Part shown: piece by piece, positions 24,884 through 35,995 of the stretch
Numbering within the stretch: the stretch's first letter is position 1
Layout of the letters: each line of letters opens with the position of its first letter
Made by a program: the position numbers and the translations under genes
The notes under the pieces: model-generated
Told to the model about the DNA's origin: nothing
Database searches by the model: none
The model's input: only the letters and a program-made list of their open reading frames with translations
From: Vibrio sp. FE10
Lineage (GTDB): Bacteria > Pseudomonadota > Gammaproteobacteria > Enterobacterales > Vibrionaceae
Length of the DNA stretch: 64,000 nucleotides
NCBI RefSeq assembly: GCF_030297155.1
Contig: NZ_AP028067.1
Location: 2,852,001 to 2,916,000 of the forward strand
Reading direction: 5' to 3'

Positions 24884-26784
24884 TGCAACCCCATTACCCT
24901 TTCTAGTCGGCGAACCTTTAACTCCCAATACGTTGACAGTTCCCCGTATTCGAAGATCTCTTCCTTTATCCTGTCAATCATATCGTTGATTTCGCAGGAT
25001 AATCTTCGTAACCTTACAATCACCCCCTTGATGCGAAGCTCTAGCGCCTGATACACCTCATCCGCCCGCTTATAATCGGGTAGGTACTCGCGCATCATCT
25101 GTGCAACAAACAGCAGGCTTAATAGCTTGCGCACGTCTGTTTCGTCAGCATGGCAGGCATAATTAACACAAAACAGGCACCCCTGACCCCGATTGCAATC
25201 TGGCTGAATCGGAGGGGTTTCGTCGCCTGCAACAGGGTGGTTATATTCTACACAGTGACCGGCTGCAATCTCGACGTCCTTATACGCTGATTGCAGATCT
25301 TTTACTTTAATACGCACACTTTTTACCGACGCCCAGTATTTACCTAACTCACTCTCTTGGTCTTCCGCTGTGCCCTTGCTATAGATTTTATTTGACGTTC
25401 CCTCTCCGTGCTGCAAGCTATCTGCCACTACAACATCATCTTCGTCCGCCTTTTTCATATCGTTAGTTTTCCACAGGCGCATTTCGCCCGTAGTCAGGGT
25501 CTTAAAGTCCCCCGGCAATATGGAGCCTCGAAATTTTTTCCAGTGCACTGTGTAGAACCTTTCGGTTAATTGCTTTGGTTGGCTGTGAGGATAACGCTTG
25601 CTGAAAAACAGCCACTCGCACTCCTGACCGTCCAATATATGATCCCGTAGTTTCAGAAACTTTTTGAACAGGGTTATGCCCCTTCGACCTAATGGGTAGA
25701 TTACCAGCTTACCTTTTGCGCGAAGCTTCACGCTTCCAAAGTTATTATTAAATTTCTCCTTGCGCAGCTGATAATGGGAATCCCAAGGAATAGTCAGGAG
25801 AGTTGACGTATTTGCAGCGACCGAGAAGTTGAATAGCTGTATGTAGCAGCGCATTGCAAGCGTCGCCATCGACCAGCGCGCAGCATGGTACTTATCGCTG
25901 TTTGCTTGCGCAAGGTTATCCATGACTACCCTGTACTCTCTTGGTGGATAATACCTAGGCAGACTCTCCTTAATCGTCTTGTAATCGAATATCTTCCCCG
26001 TCTCGTAATCAAAGGGATATGGTATTGAACCTCGGTTACCATTATTTTCGTCGGATTGATAAGGCGTCAGAAACGGGCGAACCTTAATCGGAAATGCATA
26101 CGCCGTGAAAGCCTTATATGTGATTTCCCACGGGTACGGTTTGTGGTTAATGATGCAGTCGGCGATAGTCTCAAAGGTGGTCAGAAACACATCCATAGCT
26201 TCTTCAACCTTCTTGGTTCTTGGGGCCTCTGTGCCTGATGGTGGTTTCTTTACTCTAGAGATGGAAGCATTAATGAAGCGGTAATCCTCGGGGAAGGCGT
26301 ATTTAAATAGTATTCGGGCAGCCTGCTGGTCTCGAAACGCAGCGTGTGCTGTCACCAACTTATTAAGTAACCCGTCCCTGAGATGTTCAGTATACGCCCA
26401 GTATGCCGCAGTCGCAGCTTTGACAGAGCTGAGCACTTCTTCATGGCCATTCTCGTCAAACCAGCGCAGAGCCCGGTTAAACTCATAATGCAACCCACGG
26501 ATAGTGTTGTCGGTGTCCTTGGTCGAGTGGATATAATCGAGGAAGTTAAGAATAAAGGGACGACGAGACACTATCAGGCTGCCTTTATCAACCTTAAGTC
26601 CCTTAGACCATGTTTCTTTTTCGCGTGTCCCAAGCTCGCGCCTTGAATATGCGAGAGAGCCGATATCTCGCGGATTTTCAATGGTAGCCAGCTTCACCAT
26701 TACATTCTCTGGATGAATGCGTTCCAAGCCGACAAACTCTGGATCTTGTGGTTCGATGGAGACATTACGCAAAGCAAGGGGCAT
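24880..26784 (-). CDS. tyrosine-recombinase-fold protein, second gene (Tfp-like)
   Basis: 634 residues. The start ATG overlaps the TAA of intA (TAATG at 26782-26786). The C-terminal half has the fold pattern, with the active-site regions recognisable but degraded: AANTSTLLTIPWD lacks the first Arg, TTGEMRLWKTND stands in place of HxxR, and LQHGEGTSNKIYSKG has the tyrosine. A cysteine-rich stretch (DCNRGQGCLFCVNYAC) follows, as in the 3rd-gene protein. I judge this to be a non-catalytic or altered recombinase partner, matching the tfp gene of SE elements. Confidence 0.78.
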   Translation of the reverse strand: MPLALRNVSIEPQDPEFVGLERIHPENVMVKLATIENPRDIGSLAYSRRELGTREKETWSKGLKVDKGSLIVSRRPFILNFLDYIHSTKDTDNTIRGLHYEFNRALRWFDENGHEEVLSSVKAATAAYWAYTEHLRDGLLNKLVTAHAAFRDQQAARILFKYAFPEDYRFINASISRVKKPPSGTEAPRTKKVEEAMDVFLTTFETIADCIINHKPYPWEITYKAFTAYAFPIKVRPFLTPYQSDENNGNRGSIPYPFDYETGKIFDYKTIKESLPRYYPPREYRVVMDNLAQANSDKYHAARWSMATLAMRCYIQLFNFSVAANTSTLLTIPWDSHYQLRKEKFNNNFGSVKLRAKGKLVIYPLGRRGITLFKKFLKLRDHILDGQECEWLFFSKRYPHSQPKQLTERFYTVHWKKFRGSILPGDFKTLTTGEMRLWKTNDMKKADEDDVVVADSLQHGEGTSNKIYSKGTAEDQESELGKYWASVKSVRIKVKDLQSAYKDVEIAAGHCVEYNHPVAGDETPPIQPDCNRGQGCLFCVNYACHADETDVRKLLSLLFVAQMMREYLPDYKRADEVYQALELRIKGVIVRLRRLSCEINDMIDRIKEEIFEYGELSTYWELKVRRLERVMGLQ

Positions 26785-28265
26785 TACGCGACCTCCTCGT
26801 TAATCTGCACACTGTCAAATAAGCGCTCTTCGTAACGCTCCTGTGCTTCGAGGCGAAGGTTGGTCATCTTAAACAACTGAAGGTAGTGCTCGGTGGTCTC
26901 GCGCAGCTTATGTCCGAGGCGTCTCTGGATCAGAACTATAGCATCACTCATACCCAGTTGCCCACTGTCCACCAGAGGCGTAAGAAATTTGTAAAAGCGA
27001 TATGCGTATGTTGCCCGAGTCCAATGGAAGGTGTAATCCGAAGGAAAGTGTTTAGGCTCTGCCGCCTTTATTTTCCGGGTAACGGTCTGGAGGTAATTAC
27101 CCTCCGGCGGTGTCTTCAACTTCCGGTATAGCGGATCATCTTTTGCCATATATAACGGGTTGCCTTGATTCGACAGAAAAACGTAAATATCATCGTCCGG
27201 CATTTCATTGTTTTCTTCTTGAAGGTCTTCAGACCTCGGATTTCTCGCTGCCTTGAACTTTGCAACCTTTTTCATATAATCCGCGCTATTGAGGTAAATG
27301 TGGAGCCGCTCGATAAGCTCACGAGGAAAATGAATAGCGAGGACTCGGCCACCCTTGGTGTCAATGCCGATAGCAGATGAGCAATTCAATCGCACTGTGC
27401 CATACTCATCCGGCTTCCCCTGCATTAACTTGTCTACATGCTTCTTGCGCAAGGTCAGCACAGTCTGTTTACGCGCTCCCGTATCCAGCGCTACTTGGTA
27501 TATCAGTCGCTCAGTCGCGGTAAACTGCGTTGTCCCCAGTATAGCGCGCAGCAAGTCAAACTCATCATCATACAGGGGCCTTAGATCCTCCCCCTCATCC
27601 CTGACGAAGCCCTGACGGACACTTGATGCTTGTGGCGTAACAACCGTCTGGGAGCGTACCTTGACCTCTTTCGACATTACCTTGCCCCAGTTGGTCTCGA
27701 ATTTGATAAATGCCCTATGGGTTTTGTCTACACGAGTTAAATCAAGCTCAATATGCGGTTGCTCGTGCAGCCACTCATAAAATTGGTAAACGGTGGCAGT
27801 GTGCTGGTTCAGGTTGCCTGCGCTGATCCCTCTTTTCAGAAGGTGATAAAAGTAGGCATAGGAAACGCGGTGGGCTGGACGCAGTGATTTAAAGTCGAGC
27901 AGATCATACCCATAATTAGCTTCAGTAAATAGCTTGTACTCCATCAGCTGCTTGGCTTTATGATTTAGCTGCTTAAAGGTGGCGTCGGTTTTGTTAAACA
28001 GTAACGACCATAGAAATTGATTACCATCATGCCAAGGAGTAATACCATCGTCTTCCCACAGCACCGGGAAGTTATATACGGTATCATCGAAACGAGTGAC
28101 CTTAGGGCGCTTGGATTCGGAGTGAATGTAGTAAGACTCGCGTCCGTCAACGGGGCATTCGGTGACGGTTTGGCTGCGACCAACGAAGTCTGGCTTTTCG
28201 GTTATAATTGAGCCGGAAGCAAAAGGAATTCTGTCTATGTATGTGATGCGGCCTGCGGTTGTCAT
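26784..28265 (-). CDS. tyrosine recombinase/integrase, first gene (IntA-like)
   Basis: 493 residues with a complete catalytic set: DTGARKQTVLTLR (Arg I), TFHWTRATYAYRF (HxxR) and RRLGHKLRETTEHYLQ (His and nucleophile Tyr). The N-terminal half carries SAM-like DNA-binding sequence. The gene starts 85 bases inside the right end of the island and is transcribed inward, so its promoter lies in the terminal repeat zone and would be linked to the other end in a circular form. It is the likely catalytic strand-exchange enzyme. Three more overlapping genes follow. Confidence 0.9.
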   Translation of the reverse strand: MTTAGRITYIDRIPFASGSIITEKPDFVGRSQTVTECPVDGRESYYIHSESKRPKVTRFDDTVYNFPVLWEDDGITPWHDGNQFLWSLLFNKTDATFKQLNHKAKQLMEYKLFTEANYGYDLLDFKSLRPAHRVSYAYFYHLLKRGISAGNLNQHTATVYQFYEWLHEQPHIELDLTRVDKTHRAFIKFETNWGKVMSKEVKVRSQTVVTPQASSVRQGFVRDEGEDLRPLYDDEFDLLRAILGTTQFTATERLIYQVALDTGARKQTVLTLRKKHVDKLMQGKPDEYGTVRLNCSSAIGIDTKGGRVLAIHFPRELIERLHIYLNSADYMKKVAKFKAARNPRSEDLQEENNEMPDDDIYVFLSNQGNPLYMAKDDPLYRKLKTPPEGNYLQTVTRKIKAAEPKHFPSDYTFHWTRATYAYRFYKFLTPLVDSGQLGMSDAIVLIQRRLGHKLRETTEHYLQLFKMTNLRLEAQERYEERLFDSVQINEEVA

Positions 28266-28277
28266 GGCTAAGTATCC

Positions 28278-28345
28278 CTGTCAATCAAGGACTGTCAAAC
28301 TACTATAACTCACCGTGATGCGTCAATCCTAATAACTCACCCCGA
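28278..28345 (-). repeat. right-end repeats of the island
   Basis: On the minus strand GTGAGTTATTAGGATTGACG (28321-28340) is followed by a second similar unit (28292-28313, GTGAGTTATAGTAGTTTGACA) and a third TTGACA-type copy at 28278-28286. The outer unit is an imperfect inverted match to 4561-4579 at the other end. Likely recombinase binding sites; the intA promoter must also be here. Confidence 0.65.
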
Positions 28346-28350
28346 ATCGA

Positions 28351-28795
28351 GATCAAAGACGTGCAGCCACCAGCGGATCTAACCGCAGCGATGAATGCAC
28401 AAATGAAAGCTGAACGTAACAAGCGTGCTGATATCTTAGAGGCTGAGGGTGTAAGGCAAGCTGAGATCCTAAAAGCCGAAGGTCATAAGCAATCAGAAAT
28501 CTTAAAAGCGGAAGGCCAAAAGCAAGCAGCAATCCTGCAAGCCGAAGCTCGTGAACGTGCAGCAGAAGCAGAAGCTAAAGCGACAGAGATGGTATCAAAC
28601 GCGATTGCTCAAGGCGACATGCAAGCCGTCAACTACTTCATCGCACAAGGCTATACTGATGCTCTGAAATCAATTGGCCAAGCAGAAAACGGTAAGATCA
28701 TTATGTTACCGTTAGAGGCGACAGGGCTAATGGGCTCAGTCGCAGGCATCGCCGAGATGTTTGCACAAAGCAATGACAAAGGCAGTAAGGACTAA
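28351..28795 (+). pseudogene. qmcA: qmcA 3' fragment (SPFH C-terminal coiled coil)
   Basis: From 28351 the frame continues QmcA: (E)[19 protein letters not shown] then ILEAEG/ILKAEG heptad-like repeats of the coiled coil, ending at TAA 28793-28795. With the 5' part, the rebuilt protein is 309 residues, the usual length (E. coli QmcA is 305). There is no proper start: the GTG at 28361 lacks a ribosome site. Transcription of this piece and nfeD would need a promoter inside the island. Confidence 0.92.
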
Positions 28796-28798
28796 GTT

Positions 28799-29254
28799 AT
28801 GGTCGAATTACTAGAACAAGTAAACCACTGGCATTGGTTGGCGTTTGGTCTAGCACTATTGGCTCTTGAGCTTATCGGAACGGCTGGCTACTTTCTTTGG
28901 ATTGGTATATCCGCCATGCTCGTCGGGGCTCTTTTGGGTGCATTACCGCTGGGTTGGCAGATGCAATGGCTATCATTCGCCAGCTTCTCGCTCATCACCA
29001 CTTGGTTGTGGTGGAGAAGACAGCTGTCCAATGACAAGCATTCCGATGCGGGTCGGGAACTGAATCAGAGAGAAAAGCAACTAATCGGAAGAACCACTCG
29101 CCTTTTAGAACCAGTACAAAAAGGTAACTGTAGAATAAACCTAGGAGACAGTTCTTGGTCTGCGATTAGTACGCATGATATTGATGCAGGAGAGGAAGTC
29201 GTGATTACTGCTGTCGATGGTATTGTTCTAACAATCAGCCCAACTAAAGAATAA
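28799..29254 (+). CDS. NfeD family protein (YbbK-like)
   Basis: 151 residues with two or three N-terminal membrane helices (HWLAFGLALLALELIG, then AMLVGALLGALPLGW) and a C-terminal OB-fold-like domain (LIGRTTRLLEPVQKGNCRI...DGIVLTISP), as in short NfeD/YbbK proteins. NfeD partners stomatin-type proteins such as QmcA, and the gene begins three bases after the qmcA stop, so it was cotranscribed with it. With qmcA split, its natural promoter upstream of 4066 is separated by 24 kb, so expression is likely altered. Confidence 0.88.
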   Translation: MVELLEQVNHWHWLAFGLALLALELIGTAGYFLWIGISAMLVGALLGALPLGWQMQWLSFASFSLITTWLWWRRQLSNDKHSDAGRELNQREKQLIGRTTRLLEPVQKGNCRINLGDSSWSAISTHDIDAGEEVVITAVDGIVLTISPTKE

Positions 29255-29270
29255 TCCAGATGAGCTTCCA

Positions 29271-29300
29271 AGCCATAAGTAAAAACACTTATGGCTTTTT
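29271..29300 (+). terminator. terminator after nfeD
   Basis: AGCCATAAGT (29271-29280) and ACTTATGGCT (29287-29296), loop AAAAAC, then TTTT. It overlaps the 3' end of the convergent cueR gene. Confidence 0.85.
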
Positions 29301-29696
29301 CTCTACAAGCGAGTCGATAATTGGACAATGGCTATTTGAGTCACCGGGACATTGTTCAACCCACTCTATTAAAGTCTTTTGAATTACCAATAGATCTTCG
29401 ATTTTTTTGTTCACTTCGTTTAGTTTACTTTGTGCTTTTGCTTTAACATCGGCACTTTCACGGCATGGGTTATCAGCTAATTCAACGAGCGCACGACACT
29501 CATCAAGCGAAAATCCAGCACTTCTCGCCTTCGCAACGATCCCAAGCTCTTTAATCTGCTTAGCCCCATAGGTTCTGTAGCCATTTTCAGAGCGTAATGG
29601 CGGGGATATCACCCCTTTATCTTCATACAAACGAATAGACTTTGGTGATAGTTGGATGAGGCTTGCAACTTCGCTTATGTTCATAATATTACTCAA
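29289..29696 (-). CDS. cueR: copper-responsive MerR-family regulator CueR
   Basis: 135 residues with the MerR winged helix at the N-terminus (MNISEVASLIQLSPKSIRLYEDKGVISPP), a dimerisation coil, and the copper-binding loop CPGDSNSHCP, the Cys-x7-Cys pattern of CueR. CueR binds Cu(I) and activates copper-export promoters such as copA by underwinding their spacing. E. coli cueR also lies next to ybbK, so the order is conserved. No copper-efflux gene lies within the window. Confidence 0.92.
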   Translation of the reverse strand: MSNIMNISEVASLIQLSPKSIRLYEDKGVISPPLRSENGYRTYGAKQIKELGIVAKARSAGFSLDECRALVELADNPCRESADVKAKAQSKLNEVNKKIEDLLVIQKTLIEWVEQCPGDSNSHCPIIDSLVEKKP

Positions 29697-30042
29697 ATAA
29701 ATATCGAATAGAGATCACTTCGGAGCATATAACTTATCTTCAAATACCTATAGATTTATGTCATTTAAACAAAAACATTAAAACCAATATAATGACCGAA
29801 AATAAAGTCTGCTGTTTATGACGATTTTACGGCAAATTATGTAAATAGCTTAGTTTTTTCTACAAAGTCAAACACCAATTATCAATAAGTTACTGATTGA
29901 ATTATTAAAATACGTGCCTGTTATTTTTAATAGAAAATTTTTATATTACTTTGATCTTTCATAAAGCATGATCATACTTGGTTATTAAGCATGCCATTTG
30001 CGTGCGGTTTATATTTTTGGTAAGTAAGAAAGGATATCAAAC
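29697..30042. other. 346-base A/T-rich spacer
   Basis: Lies between the divergent cueR and the small secreted peptide gene. It must hold both promoters. I do not see a CueR-type 19-bp-spaced dyad I trust and no other gene. Confidence 0.4.
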
Positions 30043-30219
30043 ATGAAATTTATAACTATAGTGATAGCTTCAATTTTCATTTTTGCCACACCAATCTCCA
30101 TGGCAAATAATAGTGCAGGTAAAGTATTTGGCGCTGGTGTCGCTTGCACATTTAGTGACGGGGCAGTCAAGCAACTCCCCCGCGAGTTGTGCAAAGCTTA
30201 TGGTGGTTCTCATCAATAA
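30043..30219 (+). CDS. small secreted peptide (58 residues), function unknown
   Basis: ATG 30043 follows AAAGGAT with a good spacing. The product is MKFITIVIASIFIFATPISMA, a classic signal peptide with cleavage after the Ala at about 21, then a 37-residue mature part with two cysteines (VACTF and ELCKAYGG), which could form a disulfide. It is placed alone after cueR. I do not recognise the family. It could be a periplasmic metal-related or stress peptide, but that is a guess based only on position. Confidence 0.6.
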   Translation: MKFITIVIASIFIFATPISMANNSAGKVFGAGVACTFSDGAVKQLPRELCKAYGGSHQ

Positions 30220-30256
30220 AGCTTCATTTGGTAGGTCGAGGGAAAAATACCTCAAC

Positions 30257-30622
30257 CTACCTAACTCGGTAAAAATCAGCTCCGATGAACGCATCCCATC
30301 CTCTTTGCCACTCAGCTTTCGTCATAACTTCTTGGGGCATTCCGATACATTGACCATCATACCTTGTCCCTTGTATTCCTTTTTCAAAAGCTCTGAACGG
30401 GTCACAATATTCTAGTTTTCCTTTTGCATATCCCTCTTGATAAGAAGACTCGTCAAACGGTACTTTCTTTTTAATATCAACCAACGCGTCATTATCTACC
30501 ACATGACCGTTGGCTCCAAAGCGCTCACCTTGTCCGTACCAGAATTCAGATGCTGTTTGAGGTGACGATGAACAAGCTGACAACCCAAAAGACAAAAGCG
30601 CGACATAAAAAAAACGTTTCAT
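30257..30622 (-). CDS. DUF2799 lipoprotein
   Basis: 121 residues: a lipoprotein signal with the lipobox LSAC (FGLSACSSSP), then the DUF2799 pattern (FWYGQGERFGANG, YQEGYAKGKLEYCDPFRAFEKGIQGTRYDGQC), with a repeated G-x-x-x-A/G aromatic layout. It is an outer-membrane or periplasmic lipoprotein of unknown role. The convergent peptide gene ends 37 bases away. Confidence 0.85.
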   Translation of the reverse strand: MKRFFYVALLSFGLSACSSSPQTASEFWYGQGERFGANGHVVDNDALVDIKKKVPFDESSYQEGYAKGKLEYCDPFRAFEKGIQGTRYDGQCIGMPQEVMTKAEWQRGWDAFIGADFYRVR

Positions 30623-30636
30623 ATAATTACCTCATA

Positions 30637-30663
30637 ACGAAAAAAGCTGGGCACTAGCCCAGC
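30637..30663 (-). terminator. terminator after the chitoporin gene
   Basis: GCTGGGC (30646-30652) and GCCCAGC (30657-30663), loop of four, with T residues following on the minus strand. It ends transcription of the leftward porin gene. Confidence 0.85.
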
Positions 30664-30684
30664 TTCAGTTACCATGTCATCAAC

Positions 30685-32076
30685 TTACTTTACAGAAAAA
30701 GGAATTGTTAACATAAGTTTAAAGTCTTCTTCATCTTGGAATAGGTTCGTGTAACCAGCCCAGCTTGGTGCATCTGTATCATTGTAGTAGTTAGTGTAGT
30801 AGAAACTAACGTTTGCGTCTTTCAAGGCACCCGCTTGAATTGCATAGTTTGCAAAGAAGCTATATGAGTACTCAGTTAGATCATCGTACCCCTGAGCTTC
30901 TGAGCCGAAACCGTATGCGCCGTTCACACCAGCACTAAAGCCTTTACCACCAATATCAGAGAAGTCACGAGCTGCTGATAGGAAGAAAGCAATTTCACCA
31001 TCATGGTTAAAGTCAGAACGGTTATTCCACCAGATATCGTAAGCACCATTTGAACCACCATACTGACTAGTCAGACGGTAAGCCATATTACCAGCTAGTG
31101 CTGAGTCAACTGATTCTGCTGCGGTATATGTAGCTTCAGCACGGTAAGAGTATTGACCTGAAGAAAACGCCGTTAACATCGCTGCTTGGAACGCAGTGCT
31201 ATCATACTGCTCGTCATCATCAACTACATAAAGTTGTGGAGACCAGTATAAACCACCTTCTGTGGTACCCTTAACCTTAACGTGGAAGTTCTTACGATCG
31301 CCGTCTGTCAATGCACCGTAACCAACATCAACTGAGATACCATTTTGCATAGCATAACGACCACCTATTGAGTATAGAGTACCCGCATCTTCGCCATTTG
31401 TAGTTTGGAATTCATACGTTTCTTTGAACCAAGGAGCTTTGTACTCGTCAGCAACAACCAAACCTAAAGATAAATCACCAAACGTTGCTCCAACTTCACC
31501 ACCCATGTAAGTACCAGGAGCAAAAGACCAGTTAACACCTAGAGAGCTTGGTACTGATGGTTGGAAATAACCAAGTTTCGCTGTAACGCTATCACCAAAC
31601 TTGAATTTAGCATTTGCTGTAGCAAACGAAACGCCGTTATCAGTACAGTCAGAATCCCAAGTACCTGAACAGCCGCTATCAGAAGGGTTCTTATCATACG
31701 GGTTATCAACACCCCAGAAGTTCATCTCATGGTCTGGACCACCATTGTTCCACATATCAAATGTTGAATAGATAACAACATCGGCACCCGCAACACCACC
31801 TACATAACCAGAGTTAAAGCCTAAATTAGCAAAGACAGAACCATGATCCAAGTTAGTGGTCTTCTTCGTGTTGTTACCATTCGCATCGACATTACCGCGA
31901 TCACGAGCACGCATCATGAAGTTGAGGTTGCCGCTAATTGTAGATTCAGAGAAGAACTCAGATACTTCACCAGAATACTCAGGGCCGATTGGATCTTCAG
32001 CCATAGCTGGAGCAGCAGAAAGTGCACCTACCATTGCTGCAGTAATCGCAGATACTTTAAAAAATTTGTTTTCCAT
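30685..32076 (-). CDS. chiP: chitoporin-like outer membrane porin (OprD-related)
   Basis: 463 residues with a signal peptide (MENKFFKVSAITAAMVGALSAAPAMA) and a beta-barrel composition of alternating polar and hydrophobic strands with aromatic ends, closing with TIPFSVK. It sits next to ligA, the same neighbourhood as the V. cholerae chitoporin gene (VC0972 beside ligA), which leads me to this name. ChiP lets chitooligosaccharides across the outer membrane. An internal Cys pair (SGCSGTWDSDC) marks an extracellular loop. The substrate is inferred from the neighbours, not from strand-level evidence. Confidence 0.72.
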   Translation of the reverse strand: MENKFFKVSAITAAMVGALSAAPAMAEDPIGPEYSGEVSEFFSESTISGNLNFMMRARDRGNVDANGNNTKKTTNLDHGSVFANLGFNSGYVGGVAGADVVIYSTFDMWNNGGPDHEMNFWGVDNPYDKNPSDSGCSGTWDSDCTDNGVSFATANAKFKFGDSVTAKLGYFQPSVPSSLGVNWSFAPGTYMGGEVGATFGDLSLGLVVADEYKAPWFKETYEFQTTNGEDAGTLYSIGGRYAMQNGISVDVGYGALTDGDRKNFHVKVKGTTEGGLYWSPQLYVVDDDEQYDSTAFQAAMLTAFSSGQYSYRAEATYTAAESVDSALAGNMAYRLTSQYGGSNGAYDIWWNNRSDFNHDGEIAFFLSAARDFSDIGGKGFSAGVNGAYGFGSEAQGYDDLTEYSYSFFANYAIQAGALKDANVSFYYTNYYNDTDAPSWAGYTNLFQDEEDFKLMLTIPFSVK

Positions 32077-32602
32077 GGAATAAAACTCCTAAAAATGGAT
32101 ATAGCTGTTTGAATATTCCCCGCCTAAAGTTGGCCGCCGTAGAGAGAAATACCTTTTCTTGTTTGAGAACCCTAAACTCTGAATTCTCTATTTCCTTTCT
32201 GGTTATACACATCATGTGCATCCATGGCATTAAGACTAACTTCGCCCTCAAAAAGATCAATGAGAACTTAATTTTCATCTAAAAAAATATGAGTTGGTGC
32301 AAATTTAGTAGGTACTTAGTGATCCAGATCGACAAATAGAAAAATCCTCACCAAAACAAAATCAATACCAATAAATTCAACAACTTGAAGAAATATTCAC
32401 TTTATAAAAATAGATATGACTCGCAATTATGATACAACTGGAATGGTATTTCATTAATGTTGAGCGGCATCACTGTCCCTTTTTGAGAGTTCGTATAGGT
32501 ACAAAATTCTCAACAATTAAAAAGACATCTAATTTGCAGCAGACACAAAAAAAAGCACTCCCTTTAAAGGAGTGCTTTTGAGCTTTTTTTACCTTGGTTT
32601 AC
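32077..32602. other. 526-base spacer upstream of the porin gene
   Basis: It carries the porin promoter region and, at the right end, the ligA terminator. A long A/T-rich leader may contain regulation of the porin mRNA. I see no gene I trust; a 73-codon minus-strand frame starting at 32278 overlaps the porin start and has no known relative. Confidence 0.45.
32551..32579 (-). terminator. terminator after ligA
   Basis: AAAAGCACTCC and GGAGTGCTTTT (32551-32561 and 32569-32579), loop CTTTAAA, T and A tracts on both sides; works in both directions. Confidence 0.85.
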
Positions 32603-34669
<2,067 letters not shown>

Positions 34670-34707
34670 CTATAAATATAGATTATTTATAAGGCTAAAC
34701 AAGACGG

Positions 34708-35766
34708 CTAGGCATTGGCTGCCGTCATAAAGTCTCTGATTTGTTTACGGTAGTCAGACAAGCGATTGGGTGTCATTAAGTTACGTGACTCGTCCAAAAC
34801 GTTTCCGCCCATATCATCTGCAATCTTCTGAGCTGCACTTAGCATTACATTGAAGTTCTGATCAGCTTGACCATAACAAGGCAGCGTCATGAAGAACGAA
34901 ATACCTTTCGTTGTAAAATCAGCAGGATCATCATGTTCTAGCGTTCCCGGCTGCATCATGTTCGCAACACTGAAAATAACTTTTGGCTCATCGCTAGATT
35001 GTGCAAAGCAGTGGTAGATAGACATCTCACCATAAGTTAAGCCGTTATTCTCCATGCTACGGAAAAGTTCAGTACCTACGAATGGGATTTCTCCAGCACA
35101 GTGAACATTGAGAACAATAACGTCTAGGCCAAGTTCTTCATCTGGCTTAGCTTCTTCAGTAGGCGCTGCGTTTTGTGGAGCAACGACTTCTTTAGCAACG
35201 TCTACGTGAGTAACAAGCGGTTCACTTGGCGTCAGTGCTTTGTTGGGAGCTAGCGGCTCAGTAACGGTATCAGTACTTTCTGCAAACGAACCGTATTGCT
35301 CTTTAAAACCGGCGTGGTTTTCTTTTTGTTCGTCAGTCAATTCGAAGTTTGGAACCTCAGGTTCGGCGACTTCTTCGATCTCTTCTGGCTCACTTTCGAT
35401 CTGAACTGGCTCTTCTTTAACACTGAAAGAAGGAAGATCATTCAATTCGATGTCGTCTTCGATAACTTCTTTCGTTTGTGGTGCTGTTAGTGGGTCAGAG
35501 TCAATCAGCGGATCCGTAGCAGACGGTGAAACCGCAAAGTCCGGCTCTTTACGCTCTTTTCTGATTATCTCAAAATCATCTTCTGGGGCGAATGAACGGT
35601 TTGGGATCGTTTCAGACTCATCTAAGCTATCGTTATCAAGCTTACCAAGCGGCTTATCTCCAAACTTTGCTTTCCCTTCTTTTTTACTCGTCCATAGACC
35701 ATGGAACAATAATGCGGCGATAGCTAACGCGCCAACAATAATGAGTACAAATCGCAATTCCTGCAT
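34708..35766 (-). CDS. zipA: cell division protein ZipA
   Basis: 352 residues. One N-terminal membrane helix ([22 protein letters not shown]), then a long acidic and Pro-rich unstructured linker, and the C-terminal FtsZ-binding domain ([20 protein letters not shown]... ending [19 protein letters not shown]). ZipA tethers FtsZ to the membrane at the division site. The linker is rich in Glu/Pro/Val. It is divergent from cysZ and is followed by ligA. Confidence 0.95.
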   Translation of the reverse strand: MQELRFVLIIVGALAIAALLFHGLWTSKKEGKAKFGDKPLGKLDNDSLDESETIPNRSFAPEDDFEIIRKERKEPDFAVSPSATDPLIDSDPLTAPQTKEVIEDDIELNDLPSFSVKEEPVQIESEPEEIEEVAEPEVPNFELTDEQKENHAGFKEQYGSFAESTDTVTEPLAPNKALTPSEPLVTHVDVAKEVVAPQNAAPTEEAKPDEELGLDVIVLNVHCAGEIPFVGTELFRSMENNGLTYGEMSIYHCFAQSSDEPKVIFSVANMMQPGTLEHDDPADFTTKGISFFMTLPCYGQADQNFNVMLSAAQKIADDMGGNVLDESRNLMTPNRLSDYRKQIRDFMTAANA

Positions 35767-35995
35767 TTTTCGCTCTCAGCTTTCTTAGTCAACTAGCTAT
35801 ATAGAAGCTGTCACTAAGTTGGGTTAATTTGGCCAATCTCACTACTCTATCAAAAGTAGCCACTGTTTTAGAACAACTTAATACAATTAGTTCCTTACAT
35901 GGTGTGATTTTCGCCACGCTTTTTTTCTTAATTTCGGTCGAGTACACTAGGGATGTTTGCTATTTAACCAAATTCACATGTGACCTAATTTAAAT

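Larger units (their letters stand above)
4551..28350. mobile_element. 23.8-kb SE/Tn554-like tyrosine-recombinase island inserted in qmcA
   Basis: Both ends are fixed by the interrupted host gene: 4550 joined to 28351 restores CGT ATC GAG ATC AAA in the qmcA frame. ATCGA is present at both junctions (4546-4550 and 28346-28350), so the crossover lies within or beside these five bases and there is no longer target duplication. The right end holds four overlapping genes on the minus strand, matching the intA-tfp-intB-srap order I recall for strand-biased circularizing integrative elements (Tn6283 group) and resembling Tn554 tnpABC. Cargo genes are A/T-rich relative to the flanks. Exact terminal bases could shift by up to about six positions. 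Confidence 0.85.

Noticed and set aside
4551..28350. tRNA-targeting integrative element
   Set aside because: No tRNA gene lies at either end; the target is within the qmcA coding sequence.
28355..28363. AAAGACGTG shared by the right qmcA junction and the intron 3' exon at 22062
   Set aside because: Nine bases only, in different contexts; probably chance.
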